Positions 15,182-23,169 are shown, counted from the stretch's first letter. The stretch is 35,637 nucleotides of DNA from Cohnella zeiphila (GCF_014212055.1 NZ_JACJVO010000004.1:1-35637), one strand, 5' to 3'. Notes: generated by a model not told the origin, from the sequence alone. Numbers and translations: made by a program.

Positions 15182-16063
15182 TCAGGAATATTGAATCGGA
15201 TCCTTCGTCGCCGTGAGCCGCCGGATGATCCAGGTCGCGACGAGGCAGACGAGCAGCAGGAAAAATCCGATCGCGCTTCCGTAGCCGTAATCGAACTCCC
15301 GGAACGCCTTATGATACATGTAGGAAGCCATCACTTCGCTCGCCTGGTTCGGCCCGCCGTCCGTCATGACGTAGATCAAGTCGAAATATTTGAGCGAGCC
15401 GACGACGGCCAGCACGATCGTCACCTTGACCACTTCCCGGACGAGCGGAAGCTTGATGCGCAGGGCGACCTGCCGGGAGTTCGCGCCGTCGATCCGCGCC
15501 GCCTCGGTCAGCGAGGCGGGGATGTTCTTCAGCGCCGCGTAATAGATCAGAATGTAGAATCCGGCGTACTGCCACAATATCGGAACGAACAGCGCGCCGA
15601 GCACGATGGACGGATCGGCCAGCCAATCGGGCGTGTCCTCCACGCCGAGCGATTCGAGCAAGCCGTTCAAGATGCCGTTCGTCGGATGGTAAATTTTCAG
15701 CCACAGCTGGGCAATGGCGACCGAGGAGAGCAGCATCGGGATCAAATAGATTTTGCGCAGCAGCTGCGCGCCTTTGATTCTCCCGGACAGTACCAGCGCA
15801 ACCGCCATGTAGAGCGCCAGGAAAACGGCGGACAGCAGCGCGAACAGAAGCGAATGGCCGGCGCTGCTCCAGAAGACGCCGTCCTTCAGCAGCCGCGCGT
15901 AGTTGTCCAGGCCGATGAACGTCATCTTGCCGATGCCGTCCCAATCGTTCAGGCCGTAATACCCGGTCAGCACGATCGGGACGTAGACGATCCCCAGCAG
16001 GAGCAGCAAGGACGGCAGCACGTAGAGGGCGATGACGCGTTTGTTCGACATGACCTTTTCCAT
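15182..16063 (-). CDS. CUT1 sugar ABC permease, MalF type (XynF-like)
   Basis: This 293-aa permease has six predicted helices. The first is YVLPSLLLLLGIVYVPIVL (about 14-32), then GLNDWDG and GLDNYARLL, the standard MalF/UgpA opening. The EAA loop lies at about 186-205 (LTEAARIDGANSRQVALRIKLP). It is followed by YVMTDGGPNQASEVMASYMY, a block conserved in sugar permeases of this branch. GGGAGGCG precedes ATG 16063 by 9 nt. The gene lies 31 bp after the binding-protein gene and 36 bp before the MalG-type gene, so the three are one operon. Confidence 0.93.
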   Translation of the reverse strand: MEKVMSNKRVIALYVLPSLLLLLGIVYVPIVLTGYYGLNDWDGIGKMTFIGLDNYARLLKDGVFWSSAGHSLLFALLSAVFLALYMAVALVLSGRIKGAQLLRKIYLIPMLLSSVAIAQLWLKIYHPTNGILNGLLESLGVEDTPDWLADPSIVLGALFVPILWQYAGFYILIYYAALKNIPASLTEAARIDGANSRQVALRIKLPLVREVVKVTIVLAVVGSLKYFDLIYVMTDGGPNQASEVMASYMYHKAFREFDYGYGSAIGFFLLLVCLVATWIIRRLTATKDPIQYS

Positions 16064-16094
16064 AACGGAGTTCGCCTCCCGCTCCCCGGTTCGC

Positions 16095-17492
16095 TTATTT
16101 GCCGGCCTTCAGCGCGGCATCCTGCTTCTTGACGAAGTCCTCCGGCGTAATCGCCTTGCCGAGCAGCGCCTGCACGAGGTTGTAATGCTCGGAAGCGGCC
16201 CCGGGCTTCATCTGCACGTCCAGATACAGCGTCACCTTGCTCGCGTTGTTCAGTTCGTTCAGCAGGTCGATGAACAGAGGCGGCAGCTTGATCGCGCTCG
16301 TGTCCACCTTCGTCGCCGGGATGATGCCCGCGTCGGTGACGGAGATCTCGCCCCACTTCTGCACGAAGAAATCGACGAACGACTTCGCTTCTTCCTTGTG
16401 CTTCGAATTTTGCGACACGAACAGGCCGACGCCGGGGCCGCCCACCCAGTTGTTGACGCTGCTCTTGCCGTCCGCGGCGACCGGGAACTTGAAGAACCCG
16501 ACTTTGTCCTTGAACTCCTGCGGCACGTCCGGATTGGTCGTGAAGTTCGGAACCTCCCACGTCCCCATCGCGTACATGGCCGCCTTGCCGTTCATGAATT
16601 CGGCCTTCGCTTCGTCGTTGGACAAGCCGTTGAAGCCTTTGACGAACGCCTTCCTGTCGACCAGGTTCTGCGCTTCCTTGGCCGCTTCTAGCAGCGACGG
16701 ATCGGAGAAATCGCTTCCGGCGACCGCTTTGTCCAGCACGTCCGGCCCGCCGAGCCGGTCGGCGAGGTACATGTACCAGAACGAAGCCGTCCAGGCATCC
16801 TTGCCTCCGAGCGTAATCGGCGTGACTTTGTTGTCGTTCAAGGTCTGGATGATCTTCTTCAGATCGTCGAGCGTTTGCGGCGGCTGCAGGTTGTATTTGG
16901 CGAAGATCTCTTTGTTGTAGTAGACCGGCACGATGTTGAGCTCGACCGGAAGCGCGTAGGTTTGACCGTCGAACGAATAGGCTTCCGTCGTTCCCGCCAC
17001 GAACTTGTCCTTCAGATCGCCCTCCAGCAGATCGTTCAGAGGCTCGAACATGTTCCCCTTGACATAGGGCTCCATGAAGCCGGCCGCCCAGGTGAAGCCG
17101 ACGTCGGGCAGGTTGTTGGAGGCGGAGAGCACCTTCAGCTTGCTCTTGTACTGCTCGTTCTCCAGAACCTCCGTCTCGATGGTAACGTTCGGATGAGCCG
17201 CCTCGTATTCGCCGATAATTTGCGAGACGACTTTGAACTGCCCGGCGCTGCTCGCTTCCGGCCACAGGTGCATCAGCTTCAGCGTCACCTTCTCGCTTGA
17301 AGACGGGCTGGCGCCGGCGCTCGCGCTCGGCGAAGCCTCGCCGCTCGGGCTGCCGGACGGGCTGGCCGAGGAGCTGCTCGGAGCGCCGGAGGAAGAGCCT
17401 TCGCTGCCGTTATTGGAACCGCTTCCGCATGCGGCCGCCAGCACCATCGTCGCCAGCAGCATCGAAGTTGTCGCCATCGTTTTCGTTTTCAT
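16095..17492 (-). CDS. Sugar-binding lipoprotein (XynE-like, family 1)
   Basis: This 465-aa lipoprotein has a signal peptide MKTKTMATTSMLLATMVLAAAC with the lipid-anchored Cys22. A long Ser/Gly/Pro linker follows (about 23-68). A family-1 solute-binding domain then begins VTLKLMHLWPE, with TPITLGGKDAWTASFWYMYL and MNGKAAMYAMGTWEVPNF as typical blocks. It would capture xylo-oligosaccharides outside the cell for the two permeases that follow. This is inferred from the GH52, GH8 and CE4 genes and the match to the xynDC-xynEFG gene order. ATG 17492 is chosen because GGGGGGACG lies 4 nt upstream; the ATG at 17507 would place the ribosome binding site inside the gene. A 112-bp gap separates it from the regulator gene and may hold its own promoter. 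Confidence 0.94.
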   Translation of the reverse strand: MKTKTMATTSMLLATMVLAAACGSGSNNGSEGSSSGAPSSSSASPSGSPSGEASPSASAGASPSSSEKVTLKLMHLWPEASSAGQFKVVSQIIGEYEAAHPNVTIETEVLENEQYKSKLKVLSASNNLPDVGFTWAAGFMEPYVKGNMFEPLNDLLEGDLKDKFVAGTTEAYSFDGQTYALPVELNIVPVYYNKEIFAKYNLQPPQTLDDLKKIIQTLNDNKVTPITLGGKDAWTASFWYMYLADRLGGPDVLDKAVAGSDFSDPSLLEAAKEAQNLVDRKAFVKGFNGLSNDEAKAEFMNGKAAMYAMGTWEVPNFTTNPDVPQEFKDKVGFFKFPVAADGKSSVNNWVGGPGVGLFVSQNSKHKEEAKSFVDFFVQKWGEISVTDAGIIPATKVDTSAIKLPPLFIDLLNELNNASKVTLYLDVQMKPGAASEHYNLVQALLGKAITPEDFVKKQDAALKAGK

Positions 17493-17604
17493 CCATCGTC
17501 CCCCCATGAATCGTTAGGAAGGCTCGCAAACGCTTTCCTTCCGAGTTCAAGTCTATCACTGCGAACATCGGGGGATAAGGGCACGGCGTTTGGGGAAAAT
17601 TCCA

Positions 17605-18408
17605 TCATTTTTGGGTATCCGTCTCTTCCCGCGTCATCTCGGCCCGGTATTGTCCGGGGCTTACGCCCTCGTACTCCTTGAACACCTTGTTGAAATATTT
17701 CGCCGTCCGATAGCCGATCCGCTCGGCGATCTCCGCGATCGGCAGCTTCGTCCGCAGCAGCCATTCCTTCGCCCGCTGCAGCTTGCGCCTGGCGATATAC
17801 TCGCTGAGCGTCATGTCCATCTGCTCCTTGAACAGCACGCTGAAGTAGCTCGGGTTCAAGTGGACGCAGGCGGCCACTTCCTTCAAGCCGAACGTCGTCT
17901 CCAGATGCTCGTCGACGTACCGGACGGCGGCGCGCACCGGATCGCGCAGCGTCTCTTCCTTCTCCCCGGCGGCGACCAGTTCGGGATCGGCCAGCCTGCG
18001 CATGAGGCCGATCCGCTGCCGCTCCTCGCCGGCCTCTAGCGCTTGCTCGACGGCCGCGATCAGCTTGGCCCTGGCGATCGGCTTCAGCAAATAGCTGGCG
18101 ACGCCCAGTTCGATCGCCTGCCGCGCGTACTCGAATTCGGCATAGCCGGAGATGAGAATGACAGGCGGCCGCTGCGCTTCCCCCTTCTCCCTCAGGCGGT
18201 CCGCAAGATGAAGTCCGCTGATCTGCGGCATGCGGATGTCGGTGATCATCAGGTCGACCGTCTCCTCGTCCAGCAGCCGCAGCGCGGCGTGCCCGTTGTC
18301 GGCCGTCACGATCCGGCAGCTTCCGGCTGCCCACGCCTCCAGCATTTTTTGAAGCCCCTGCCTCGTTCTCGGCTCGTCGTCCACGATCAGAATCGTTTTG
18401 GTTTTCAC
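17605..18408 (-). CDS. Response regulator with AraC DNA-binding domain (XynC-like)
   Basis: This compact 267-aa regulator has a receiver domain at residues 1-120. The acidic pair is D10-D11, the phospho-acceptor is Asp57 (DLMITDIRMP), and the lysine is in YLLKPIARAKL. It leads almost directly into an AraC-type domain beginning about 160 (AVRYVDEHLETTFGLKEVA). The signature IAERIGYRTAKYFNKVFKEYEGVSP lies near the end. It is half the size of the other two AraC-type regulators here because it lacks the long central linker. The GTG start overlaps the kinase stop by 4 bp (GTGA), which implies translational coupling. It probably activates the downstream binding-protein/permease operon. Confidence 0.94.
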   Translation of the reverse strand: MKTKTILIVDDEPRTRQGLQKMLEAWAAGSCRIVTADNGHAALRLLDEETVDLMITDIRMPQISGLHLADRLREKGEAQRPPVILISGYAEFEYARQAIELGVASYLLKPIARAKLIAAVEQALEAGEERQRIGLMRRLADPELVAAGEKEETLRDPVRAAVRYVDEHLETTFGLKEVAACVHLNPSYFSVLFKEQMDMTLSEYIARRKLQRAKEWLLRTKLPIAEIAERIGYRTAKYFNKVFKEYEGVSPGQYRAEMTREETDTQK

Positions 18409-20210
18409 GGTTCTCTCTCCTCTCTGAAGCCGGTATCGTCAGCCGAAGGCCGATGGACCGGTTGCCGGGTTGTCAGCGGAATCGTAACGGTTACCCGCGT
18501 GCCCTCGCCCTTTCGGCTGCGAATGGCGAAGCGCTCTAGCCCCTCCTGCGGCTCGGCGAAATAAAGCCGCAGCCTTTGCCGGACGTTGGCGATGCCCACT
18601 CCCGACTTTTTGGCGGACGGTCTCCGGCTCTCGGGAGAAGCGAACAGCAGCCGCAGCGTCTCCTCGTCCATGCCTTCTCCGTCGTCTTCGACCGAGATCG
18701 CGAGCTCCTCTTCCGCCCGAACGACGGAGACGGTTACCGTCCCCGGACCGATGCGGCTCTCCACGCCGTGAAGAATGGCGTTCTCCACGAGCGGCTGGAG
18801 CAGCAGCTTCGGCAGCCTCGCGCCGTCATACGCCGGCGGGGCGTCGATGCTCCATGTCAGCCGGTCCTCGAAACGCATTTTCATGATGAGCAAATACCTT
18901 TCGATATGGTCCAGCTCCTCGCGGAGCGTCACCCATTCGTCCTTGTTCGGCCCCGTGATCGTATAGCGGAACAAATCCGACATGGCGACGACGAATTCGG
19001 CCAGCTCTTCCTCTTCTTTTTCCTGCAACGACCAGTACAGCGCTTCCAACGTATTGAACAGAAAATGCGGGTGAATCTGCGCCTGAAGCGCCTGAAGCTC
19101 GGTCCGGCTCTGAAGCAGCTCCTTCTCGTAGACGATGCGGATGAGTCCGTTGATATGGTCTACCATCCGATTGTATGCGTGGCCCAACTCGTTGATCTCC
19201 AGCGTCGAGGAGACGATGTCCGCCCGCCTTAGCACGCCGAGCCGCGCCCCGCGCATCGTCTTGATCAGCCGGAAAACGGGCCGCGTGATGATCGTCGACA
19301 GCAGGAACGAGAGCAGCATGAACAGCAGCGTGCCGATGCCGGCCGAGACGAGAATCGCGGTCCGCAGCACCGAGATGCCTTCGGTTATCGCATGGACGGG
19401 CGTCAGAATGAGCAGCGTCCATCCCGTCATCTCCGACCGCTGGCGTACGAGAATGTACGTCCTGCCGCCGGCCGTCACCGTCTGGCGATCGGCGGCGGAC
19501 AGCCTCAGCGCTTCCGACTCGGTCATGCCGGGGTCGTTCGAGGCGATCAGACTTCCGTTCTCCGCGAGCAGCAGCATCGTCTCCGGTTCCCCGTCTCCCG
19601 TCAGCGGGTCTTTGAACTCGAATACGCTTCGGCTCACCTGCACGAGCAAATAGCCGCCGGCCTGAAAATTCCGTTCCATCAGGCTGACCCTTCGCATGGC
19701 GAGCAGCGATTCGGGGTCTTCGGGATCGAGCCCGTACCAGATCATGCTTCCCTTCGCCTCCAACGCGCGCGCGACCCATTCCCCGCTCACCTTGTCCAGC
19801 AGGCTCGCCTCGTCCAGCGGGAACAGCCTTTGCCGGTCGGCTCCGTACAGCTCTACCGACTCGACCCCGCTTCCGTAAACCTGCACGTTGCCGACGACGG
19901 CCGACAGCGACTGCCGCTCCGAGAAGCTCGCCGCGCTGCCTCCCGCTTCCTTGAGCAGCAAAGATTGCACGTAAGGATTGGTCGCCGCCTCGGTCGTCAG
20001 CGAGTCGATCTGGCTCAGAATGCCTTCGATCCGCCCGCTCGCCTGCACGGCCGTCTGCTGAATATGCTTCTCGGCGTTGTTCTTGAGCAGGGTGGACACG
20101 GAATCGAACGTAATGCCGCCGACCACCGTCAGAATGATCATCATCGCGAGCAGGAAGCCGATCAGCATCTGATTGCGCAGCGTGTTCCATTTCGCCAATA
20201 GCCGCTTCAT
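18405..20210 (-). CDS. YesM-type sensor histidine kinase (XynD-like)
   Basis: This 601-aa membrane kinase has a first helix at about 15-35 and an extracellular dCache-like region at about 36-280. The second helix is at about 283-307, followed by a HAMP linker with EINELGHAYNRMVDHI. The kinase domain has QAQIHPHFLFNTLEALYW (phospho-acceptor His382). The ATPase domain carries LVENAILHGVE and DDGEGMDEE, and SGVGIANVRQRL near the end. The frame is open up to 20339, but ATG 20210 has GAGAGG upstream and gives a normal short cytoplasmic N-terminus. The next gene overlaps it by 4 bp. It would sense xylo-oligosaccharides, directly or through the binding protein. Confidence 0.93.
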   Translation of the reverse strand: MKRLLAKWNTLRNQMLIGFLLAMMIILTVVGGITFDSVSTLLKNNAEKHIQQTAVQASGRIEGILSQIDSLTTEAATNPYVQSLLLKEAGGSAASFSERQSLSAVVGNVQVYGSGVESVELYGADRQRLFPLDEASLLDKVSGEWVARALEAKGSMIWYGLDPEDPESLLAMRRVSLMERNFQAGGYLLVQVSRSVFEFKDPLTGDGEPETMLLLAENGSLIASNDPGMTESEALRLSAADRQTVTAGGRTYILVRQRSEMTGWTLLILTPVHAITEGISVLRTAILVSAGIGTLLFMLLSFLLSTIITRPVFRLIKTMRGARLGVLRRADIVSSTLEINELGHAYNRMVDHINGLIRIVYEKELLQSRTELQALQAQIHPHFLFNTLEALYWSLQEKEEEELAEFVVAMSDLFRYTITGPNKDEWVTLREELDHIERYLLIMKMRFEDRLTWSIDAPPAYDGARLPKLLLQPLVENAILHGVESRIGPGTVTVSVVRAEEELAISVEDDGEGMDEETLRLLFASPESRRPSAKKSGVGIANVRQRLRLYFAEPQEGLERFAIRSRKGEGTRVTVTIPLTTRQPVHRPSADDTGFREEREP

Positions 20211-20258
20211 CCTCTTGTTCCTCTCCGTCCGAAATGCTTGCCATGCGGTTGTGCTGCT

Positions 20259-20287
20259 ATTGTGCCATTGGAAATGTCTGACGTAAA
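20259..20287 (-). promoter_or_regulatory. Possible promoter of the kinase/regulator/transporter operon
   Basis: The minus strand has TTTACG (20282-20287), a 17-nt spacer and CACAAT (20259-20264). These are 4/6 and 5/6 matches. It lies back to back with the plus-strand promoter at 20298-20327. Confidence 0.35.
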
Positions 20288-20297
20288 GATCTTTTCG

Positions 20298-20327
20298 TTG
20301 ACAGGGAAAGCGGGTTTTTGTTAGGAT
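20298..20327 (+). promoter_or_regulatory. Promoter of the leader-peptide/split dikinase operon
   Basis: A perfect TTGACA -35 (20298-20303) is followed by an 18-nt spacer and TAGGAT (20322-20327). Transcription would start near 20334 and give a leader of about 180 nt ahead of the first enzyme gene. Confidence 0.6.
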
Positions 20328-20360
20328 GGGGGAGACCAATTACCGGAAGGAGTGAGGGCG

Positions 20361-20429
20361 ATGAAGAAGAACGTTGCGGCCAACCGTCTTTTTTCGCTGC
20401 CCTCGCTCCTTCGTCGGAAACAGGGTTGA
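20361..20429 (+). CDS. 22-aa leader peptide
   Basis: A small frame runs from ATG 20361 to TGA 20429 and encodes MKKNVAANRLFSL...LLRRKQG. AAGGAG lies 8 nt upstream, so it has an excellent translation start for so short a gene. It is basic and Leu-rich (four Leu, four Lys, three Arg in 22). It ends 27 nt before an intrinsic terminator that precedes the split dikinase genes. Codons 13-16 overlap a segment that can pair with the terminator's 5' arm. This is the usual geometry of ribosome-controlled attenuation, in which a stalled ribosome alters folding of the leader. Which signal would stall it is unknown; neither a classic amino-acid run nor a known antibiotic-stalling motif is obvious to me. 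Confidence 0.65.
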   Translation: MKKNVAANRLFSLPSLLRRKQG

Positions 20430-20467
20430 CGTCTTTTTGTCGACCTCTTTCTCGGAGAGCCTCGGGC
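20399..20467 (+). promoter_or_regulatory. Potential antiterminator pairing in the leader
   Basis: GCCC-TC-GCTC at 20399-20408 (inside the leader-peptide gene) can pair with GAGC-CTC-GGGC at 20457-20467, the 5' arm of the terminator. This gives two 4-bp helices around a small internal loop. A ribosome covering 20399-20408 would favour the terminator. A ribosome held near the start of the peptide would leave the segment free and favour read-through. The pairing was found by eye, with no energy calculation. Confidence 0.4.
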
Positions 20468-20496
20468 GTTCGATGCCCGGGGCTCTTTTATTTTTT
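20457..20496 (+). terminator. Intrinsic terminator acting as attenuator
   Basis: GAGCCTCGGGC (20457-20467) pairs over all 11 positions, one a U-G pair, with GCCCGGGGCTC (20475-20485) across a 7-nt loop. It is followed by TTTTATTTTTT. It stands between the leader peptide and the ribosome binding site of the first enzyme gene, so full-length transcription requires read-through. Confidence 0.88.
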
Positions 20497-20512
20497 CGCA
20501 GGAGGGGTTCGG

Positions 20513-21244
20513 ATGAATACCGTTCGCAATTTGTTTCCCGAAGACGTGGAGGAATTGGGGCGCCTGCTGCCTTCCGTCTATCAATCGATTTATCGCTATC
20601 AGAACGAACGATCCGTCCGGCTTGAGGAGTCCATGCGGTCTGCCATTCGTTCGATCATGCCTTATCTGGAACGGTTCAAGCCGCATATTCCGGCCTACAA
20701 GCAGCGCTATATCGAGCTGCTGAACATCCAGCACCGGATGAAGCCCTACGACTTGATCCTTTGCTTCGACCGTGCCGTCTATGAGCTTCACGCGCGCGTC
20801 AAAGCGGGAGTGTTCGCGGATCTGCCTTGGAGCAAGGAACTGCGGGAATTGTTCAACGAGCGGCAGGAGCCGGCGACGGGAACCGGCTCCGCCGAAGAGA
20901 TTTCGTCCGGAGCCGTGGATTTCCTGACAAGCGGGGCAACCGCATGCAAAGGGGAAGCCGAGGGAGCGGCGCGAGTCGTTCTCGACCCGTCGTCGCTCTC
21001 CGAAGTAAAGCCCGGCGACATTCTCGTAACGCCGATGACCGATCCTTCCTTCCTCGCCGTTGCCGATCGAATCGCCGGACTTCTTACGGATCGGGGCGGC
21101 TTGGTTTGCCATGCGTCTATCCTGGCCAGGGAATTCAACCTGCCTTGCATCGTCGGCTGCCGGAACGCCACGGAAGTCATTCGCGACGGCGAACCGATCC
21201 GAATGGACGCCTTCGCCGGAATTGTCACGAGGATCGCCCGATGA
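20513..21244 (+). CDS. PEP-utilising (phosphohistidine) domain protein, half of a split dikinase
   Basis: This 243-aa protein has a C-terminal PEP-utilising mobile domain (about 145-243). It carries KPGDILVTPMTDPSF and the catalytic block DRGGLVCHASILAREFNLPCIVG, where His200 is the phospho-carrier. In PEP synthase, PPDK and rifampicin phosphotransferase, this swivelling domain shuttles phosphate between the ATP site and the substrate site. The first ~125 residues (MNTVRNLFPEDVEELG...) look largely helical, and I do not recognise them; they may hold the acceptor site. AGGAGGGG lies 5 nt before ATG 20513. The gene overlaps the next by 4 bp (ATGA), so the two halves are coupled. PEP synthase itself is unlikely because the PEP/pyruvate barrel is missing. 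Confidence 0.85.
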   Translation: MNTVRNLFPEDVEELGRLLPSVYQSIYRYQNERSVRLEESMRSAIRSIMPYLERFKPHIPAYKQRYIELLNIQHRMKPYDLILCFDRAVYELHARVKAGVFADLPWSKELRELFNERQEPATGTGSAEEISSGAVDFLTSGATACKGEAEGAARVVLDPSSLSEVKPGDILVTPMTDPSFLAVADRIAGLLTDRGGLVCHASILAREFNLPCIVGCRNATEVIRDGEPIRMDAFAGIVTRIAR

Positions 21245-22056
21245 TGAGCATCGTTCCGCTCCATGAAGCCGATGATCGCTTTCGTTATGGCGGAAAAGCT
21301 GCGGGCCTTAGCAAAGCCGTTCGCGCCGGACTTCCTGTTCCCGCAGGCTTTGCCGTCTCTTGCGACACCGTTCGGATGATCGCAGCCGAGCAGCCGCAGC
21401 CGGACGCCTTGCGGCTTCTGACAACGCGGCTCGCAACTCTGCGGAAGCCTCTCGCCGTCCGTTCTTCCGCCGCGGATGAAGACGGAGCGGCCGCCAGTTA
21501 TGCCGGCTTGTTCAAGACCGTCCTGAACATCATGGAGGCCTCTCGGGTCGCGACGGCAATCCGGGACGTCTTCGTCTCGGCGTCGTCCGAATCCATCGCT
21601 GCATACGGCGCCGCGCATCGGCCGAGCGTTCGGATGGCGGCCGTCGTGCAGGAGATGGCGGATGCCGACATCTCCGGGGTTCTGTTCACTCGCCATCCGG
21701 TAACGGGCGAAGACGTTCGCTTGATCGAAGCCGGCTGGGGTCTGGGAGAGAGCGTGGTCGCGGGGAGGATCGTTCCCGACCGATGCGTCTTTCCCCGCGG
21801 CGACCCGCTCGCCGTTCAAGCGGAGCCGGGGAGCAAGGAGACGGAGGTCCGAACGGTTTCGAGCGGAGGCACTGCGGAAGAGCAAGTAGCCGAGGATCGA
21901 AAAAAACAGTTCTGTTTAAACGCGGATCGGCTTCGCTCTCTCGACGATCTGGCGAGCCGGAGCGAGAGGATATTCGGTCCGGGCGGGCTCGATATCGAAT
22001 GGGCTTTTGCGGGCGGCATGCTGTTCCTGCTGCAGTGTCGTCCGATTACGGTCTGA
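21241..22056 (+). CDS. ATP-grasp domain protein (PPDK/PEP-synthase N-terminal type), half of a split dikinase
   Basis: This 271-aa protein corresponds to the ATP-binding domain of PPDK/PEP synthase/rifampicin phosphotransferase alone. Its blocks are RYGGKAAGLSKAVRAGLPVP (nucleotide loop), LAVRSSAADEDGAAASYAG, VVQEMADADISGVLFTRHPV, EAGWGLGESVV, and the terminal GGLDIEWAFAGGMLFLLQCRPIT. Within one polypeptide this domain is normally followed by the substrate domain and the His domain. Here the protein ends after the ATP-grasp fold, and the His domain is encoded by the preceding overlapping gene. Together they would transfer a phosphate from ATP through His200 to an unknown acceptor. An inverted-repeat terminator follows 17 bp past the stop. 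Confidence 0.88.
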   Translation: MMSIVPLHEADDRFRYGGKAAGLSKAVRAGLPVPAGFAVSCDTVRMIAAEQPQPDALRLLTTRLATLRKPLAVRSSAADEDGAAASYAGLFKTVLNIMEASRVATAIRDVFVSASSESIAAYGAAHRPSVRMAAVVQEMADADISGVLFTRHPVTGEDVRLIEAGWGLGESVVAGRIVPDRCVFPRGDPLAVQAEPGSKETEVRTVSSGGTAEEQVAEDRKKQFCLNADRLRSLDDLASRSERIFGPGGLDIEWAFAGGMLFLLQCRPITV

Positions 22057-22072
22057 AAAGAAAGAGAGACTT

Positions 22073-22117
22073 GCCGCCGCTTGCATTCTTTCGCAGCGGA
22101 AGAATGCAAGCGGCGGC
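22073..22117. terminator. Shared hairpin between convergent genes
   Basis: An 18-bp perfect inverted repeat (22073-22090 and 22100-22117, GCCGCCGCTTGCATTCTT and its complement) surrounds a 9-nt loop. It lies between the plus-strand dikinase operon and the minus-strand LacI-type gene. The T-rich side (TCTCTCTTTCTTTTC) follows in the minus direction; no U tract follows in the plus direction. Confidence 0.75.
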
Positions 22118-22122
22118 GGCGA

Positions 22123-23169
22123 CTACGGTCTTCGATCGCCCTGCCTCGGCGGCGGCGACGTGCTCTGCCGGACGATAAGCCGCGGCTCCAGCGAGGTCAG
22201 CTTCTTGACCTTGTCTTTGTTCATCAGCTGCCGGAGCACCCGGACGGCCGTGCGGCCGAGCTCGCCCGCCTGCTGCGATACCGTGGTCAGCTCCGGGATG
22301 ACGTGATGCGCCAGCAGGATGTCGTCGAAGCCGACGATCGACAGGTCGTCCGGCACGCGCAAGCCTTGCTCGACCGCCGTCTTGATCGCGCCGATCGCGG
22401 TGAAGTCGTTGATGCAGCAGACGGCGGTCGGCCGCTCCGGCATTTCAAGCAGCCGCTTCATGTGCTCCCGCCCGGCGTCAACGGAGAAGCTGCCCGGCAG
22501 CACCCACTTTTCCGTCACCGGAAGGTCGGCTCGCTTCATCGCGCTGCGGAAAGCCCGGAGCTTGACCGAGGTGGTCGACATATGGCTCTCGCCGCCGATG
22601 AAGCCGATCCGGGTGTGGCCCTGTTCGATCAGATGGCTCACGGCCAGAATCGTGCCGGCGTACTCGTCGGTGGCGACGCGGGTCAAGCCCGCGTCCTTCA
22701 AGTCTCCGTTAACGAGCACCAGCGGAATTCGCTCCGCGTGCTCGACGACTTCCCGAACCATCGCGGGATCGCAGCGCTTCAGGTTGATCCGGCCGCCGAT
22801 AAACAGAATGCCGTCCACCCGCTTCTCCCGCATAATGTTCAGAAATTCCGATTCTTTCTCGTAGCTGCCCTTCGTGTTGCACAGGAAGAACGTATAGCCC
22901 TCCTCCTGGCCTTCCAGCTCGATCCCCGAGAACACCTCCGGGAAGAAGGGGTTCGTAATGTCCGGCAGGATCACGCCGATAATGCCCGTCTCCTTCTTCG
23001 TCAAGCTGCGCGCGAGCGCGTTGGGCTGGAATTGGCGCTTTCTCATGATCGCTTCGATCTTCTCGCGCGTCGCGGCGCTGACCGGCGCCGAACCGTTCAG
23101 CACCCGGGACACCGTCGCGACCGAGACCTGCGCTTCCTCGGCGATATCGTAGACCGTAACTTGCTTCAT
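22123..23169 (-). CDS. LacI/GalR family transcriptional regulator
   Basis: This 348-aa DNA-binding regulator has an N-terminal LacI helix-turn-helix (2-25, VTVYDIAEEAQVSVATVSRVLNG), then the hinge QPNALARSLTKKETG. A periplasmic-binding-like sensor domain follows: IGVILPDITNPFFPEVFSGIE, VDGILFIGG, GHTRIGFIGGE and DLSIVGFDDILLAHHVIPELTTV. It presumably responds to a sugar or sugar phosphate. The frame is open upstream past 23600, but that extension overlaps the AraC-type regulator gene in another frame; ATG 23169 has GGGGAAGG upstream. It lies 29 bp after the AraC-type regulator, as the last gene of the sensory operon. Its operator is unknown. Confidence 0.94.
   Translation of the reverse strand: MKQVTVYDIAEEAQVSVATVSRVLNGSAPVSAATREKIEAIMRKRQFQPNALARSLTKKETGIIGVILPDITNPFFPEVFSGIELEGQEEGYTFFLCNTKGSYEKESEFLNIMREKRVDGILFIGGRINLKRCDPAMVREVVEHAERIPLVLVNGDLKDAGLTRVATDEYAGTILAVSHLIEQGHTRIGFIGGESHMSTTSVKLRAFRSAMKRADLPVTEKWVLPGSFSVDAGREHMKRLLEMPERPTAVCCINDFTAIGAIKTAVEQGLRVPDDLSIVGFDDILLAHHVIPELTTVSQQAGELGRTAVRVLRQLMNKDKVKKLTSLEPRLIVRQSTSPPPRQGDRRP

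Noticed and set aside
20513..22056. Ordinary PEP synthase, PPDK or rifampicin phosphotransferase.
   Set aside because: Neither the PEP/pyruvate barrel nor the rifampicin-binding domain is present, and the domains are encoded separately in the reverse order.
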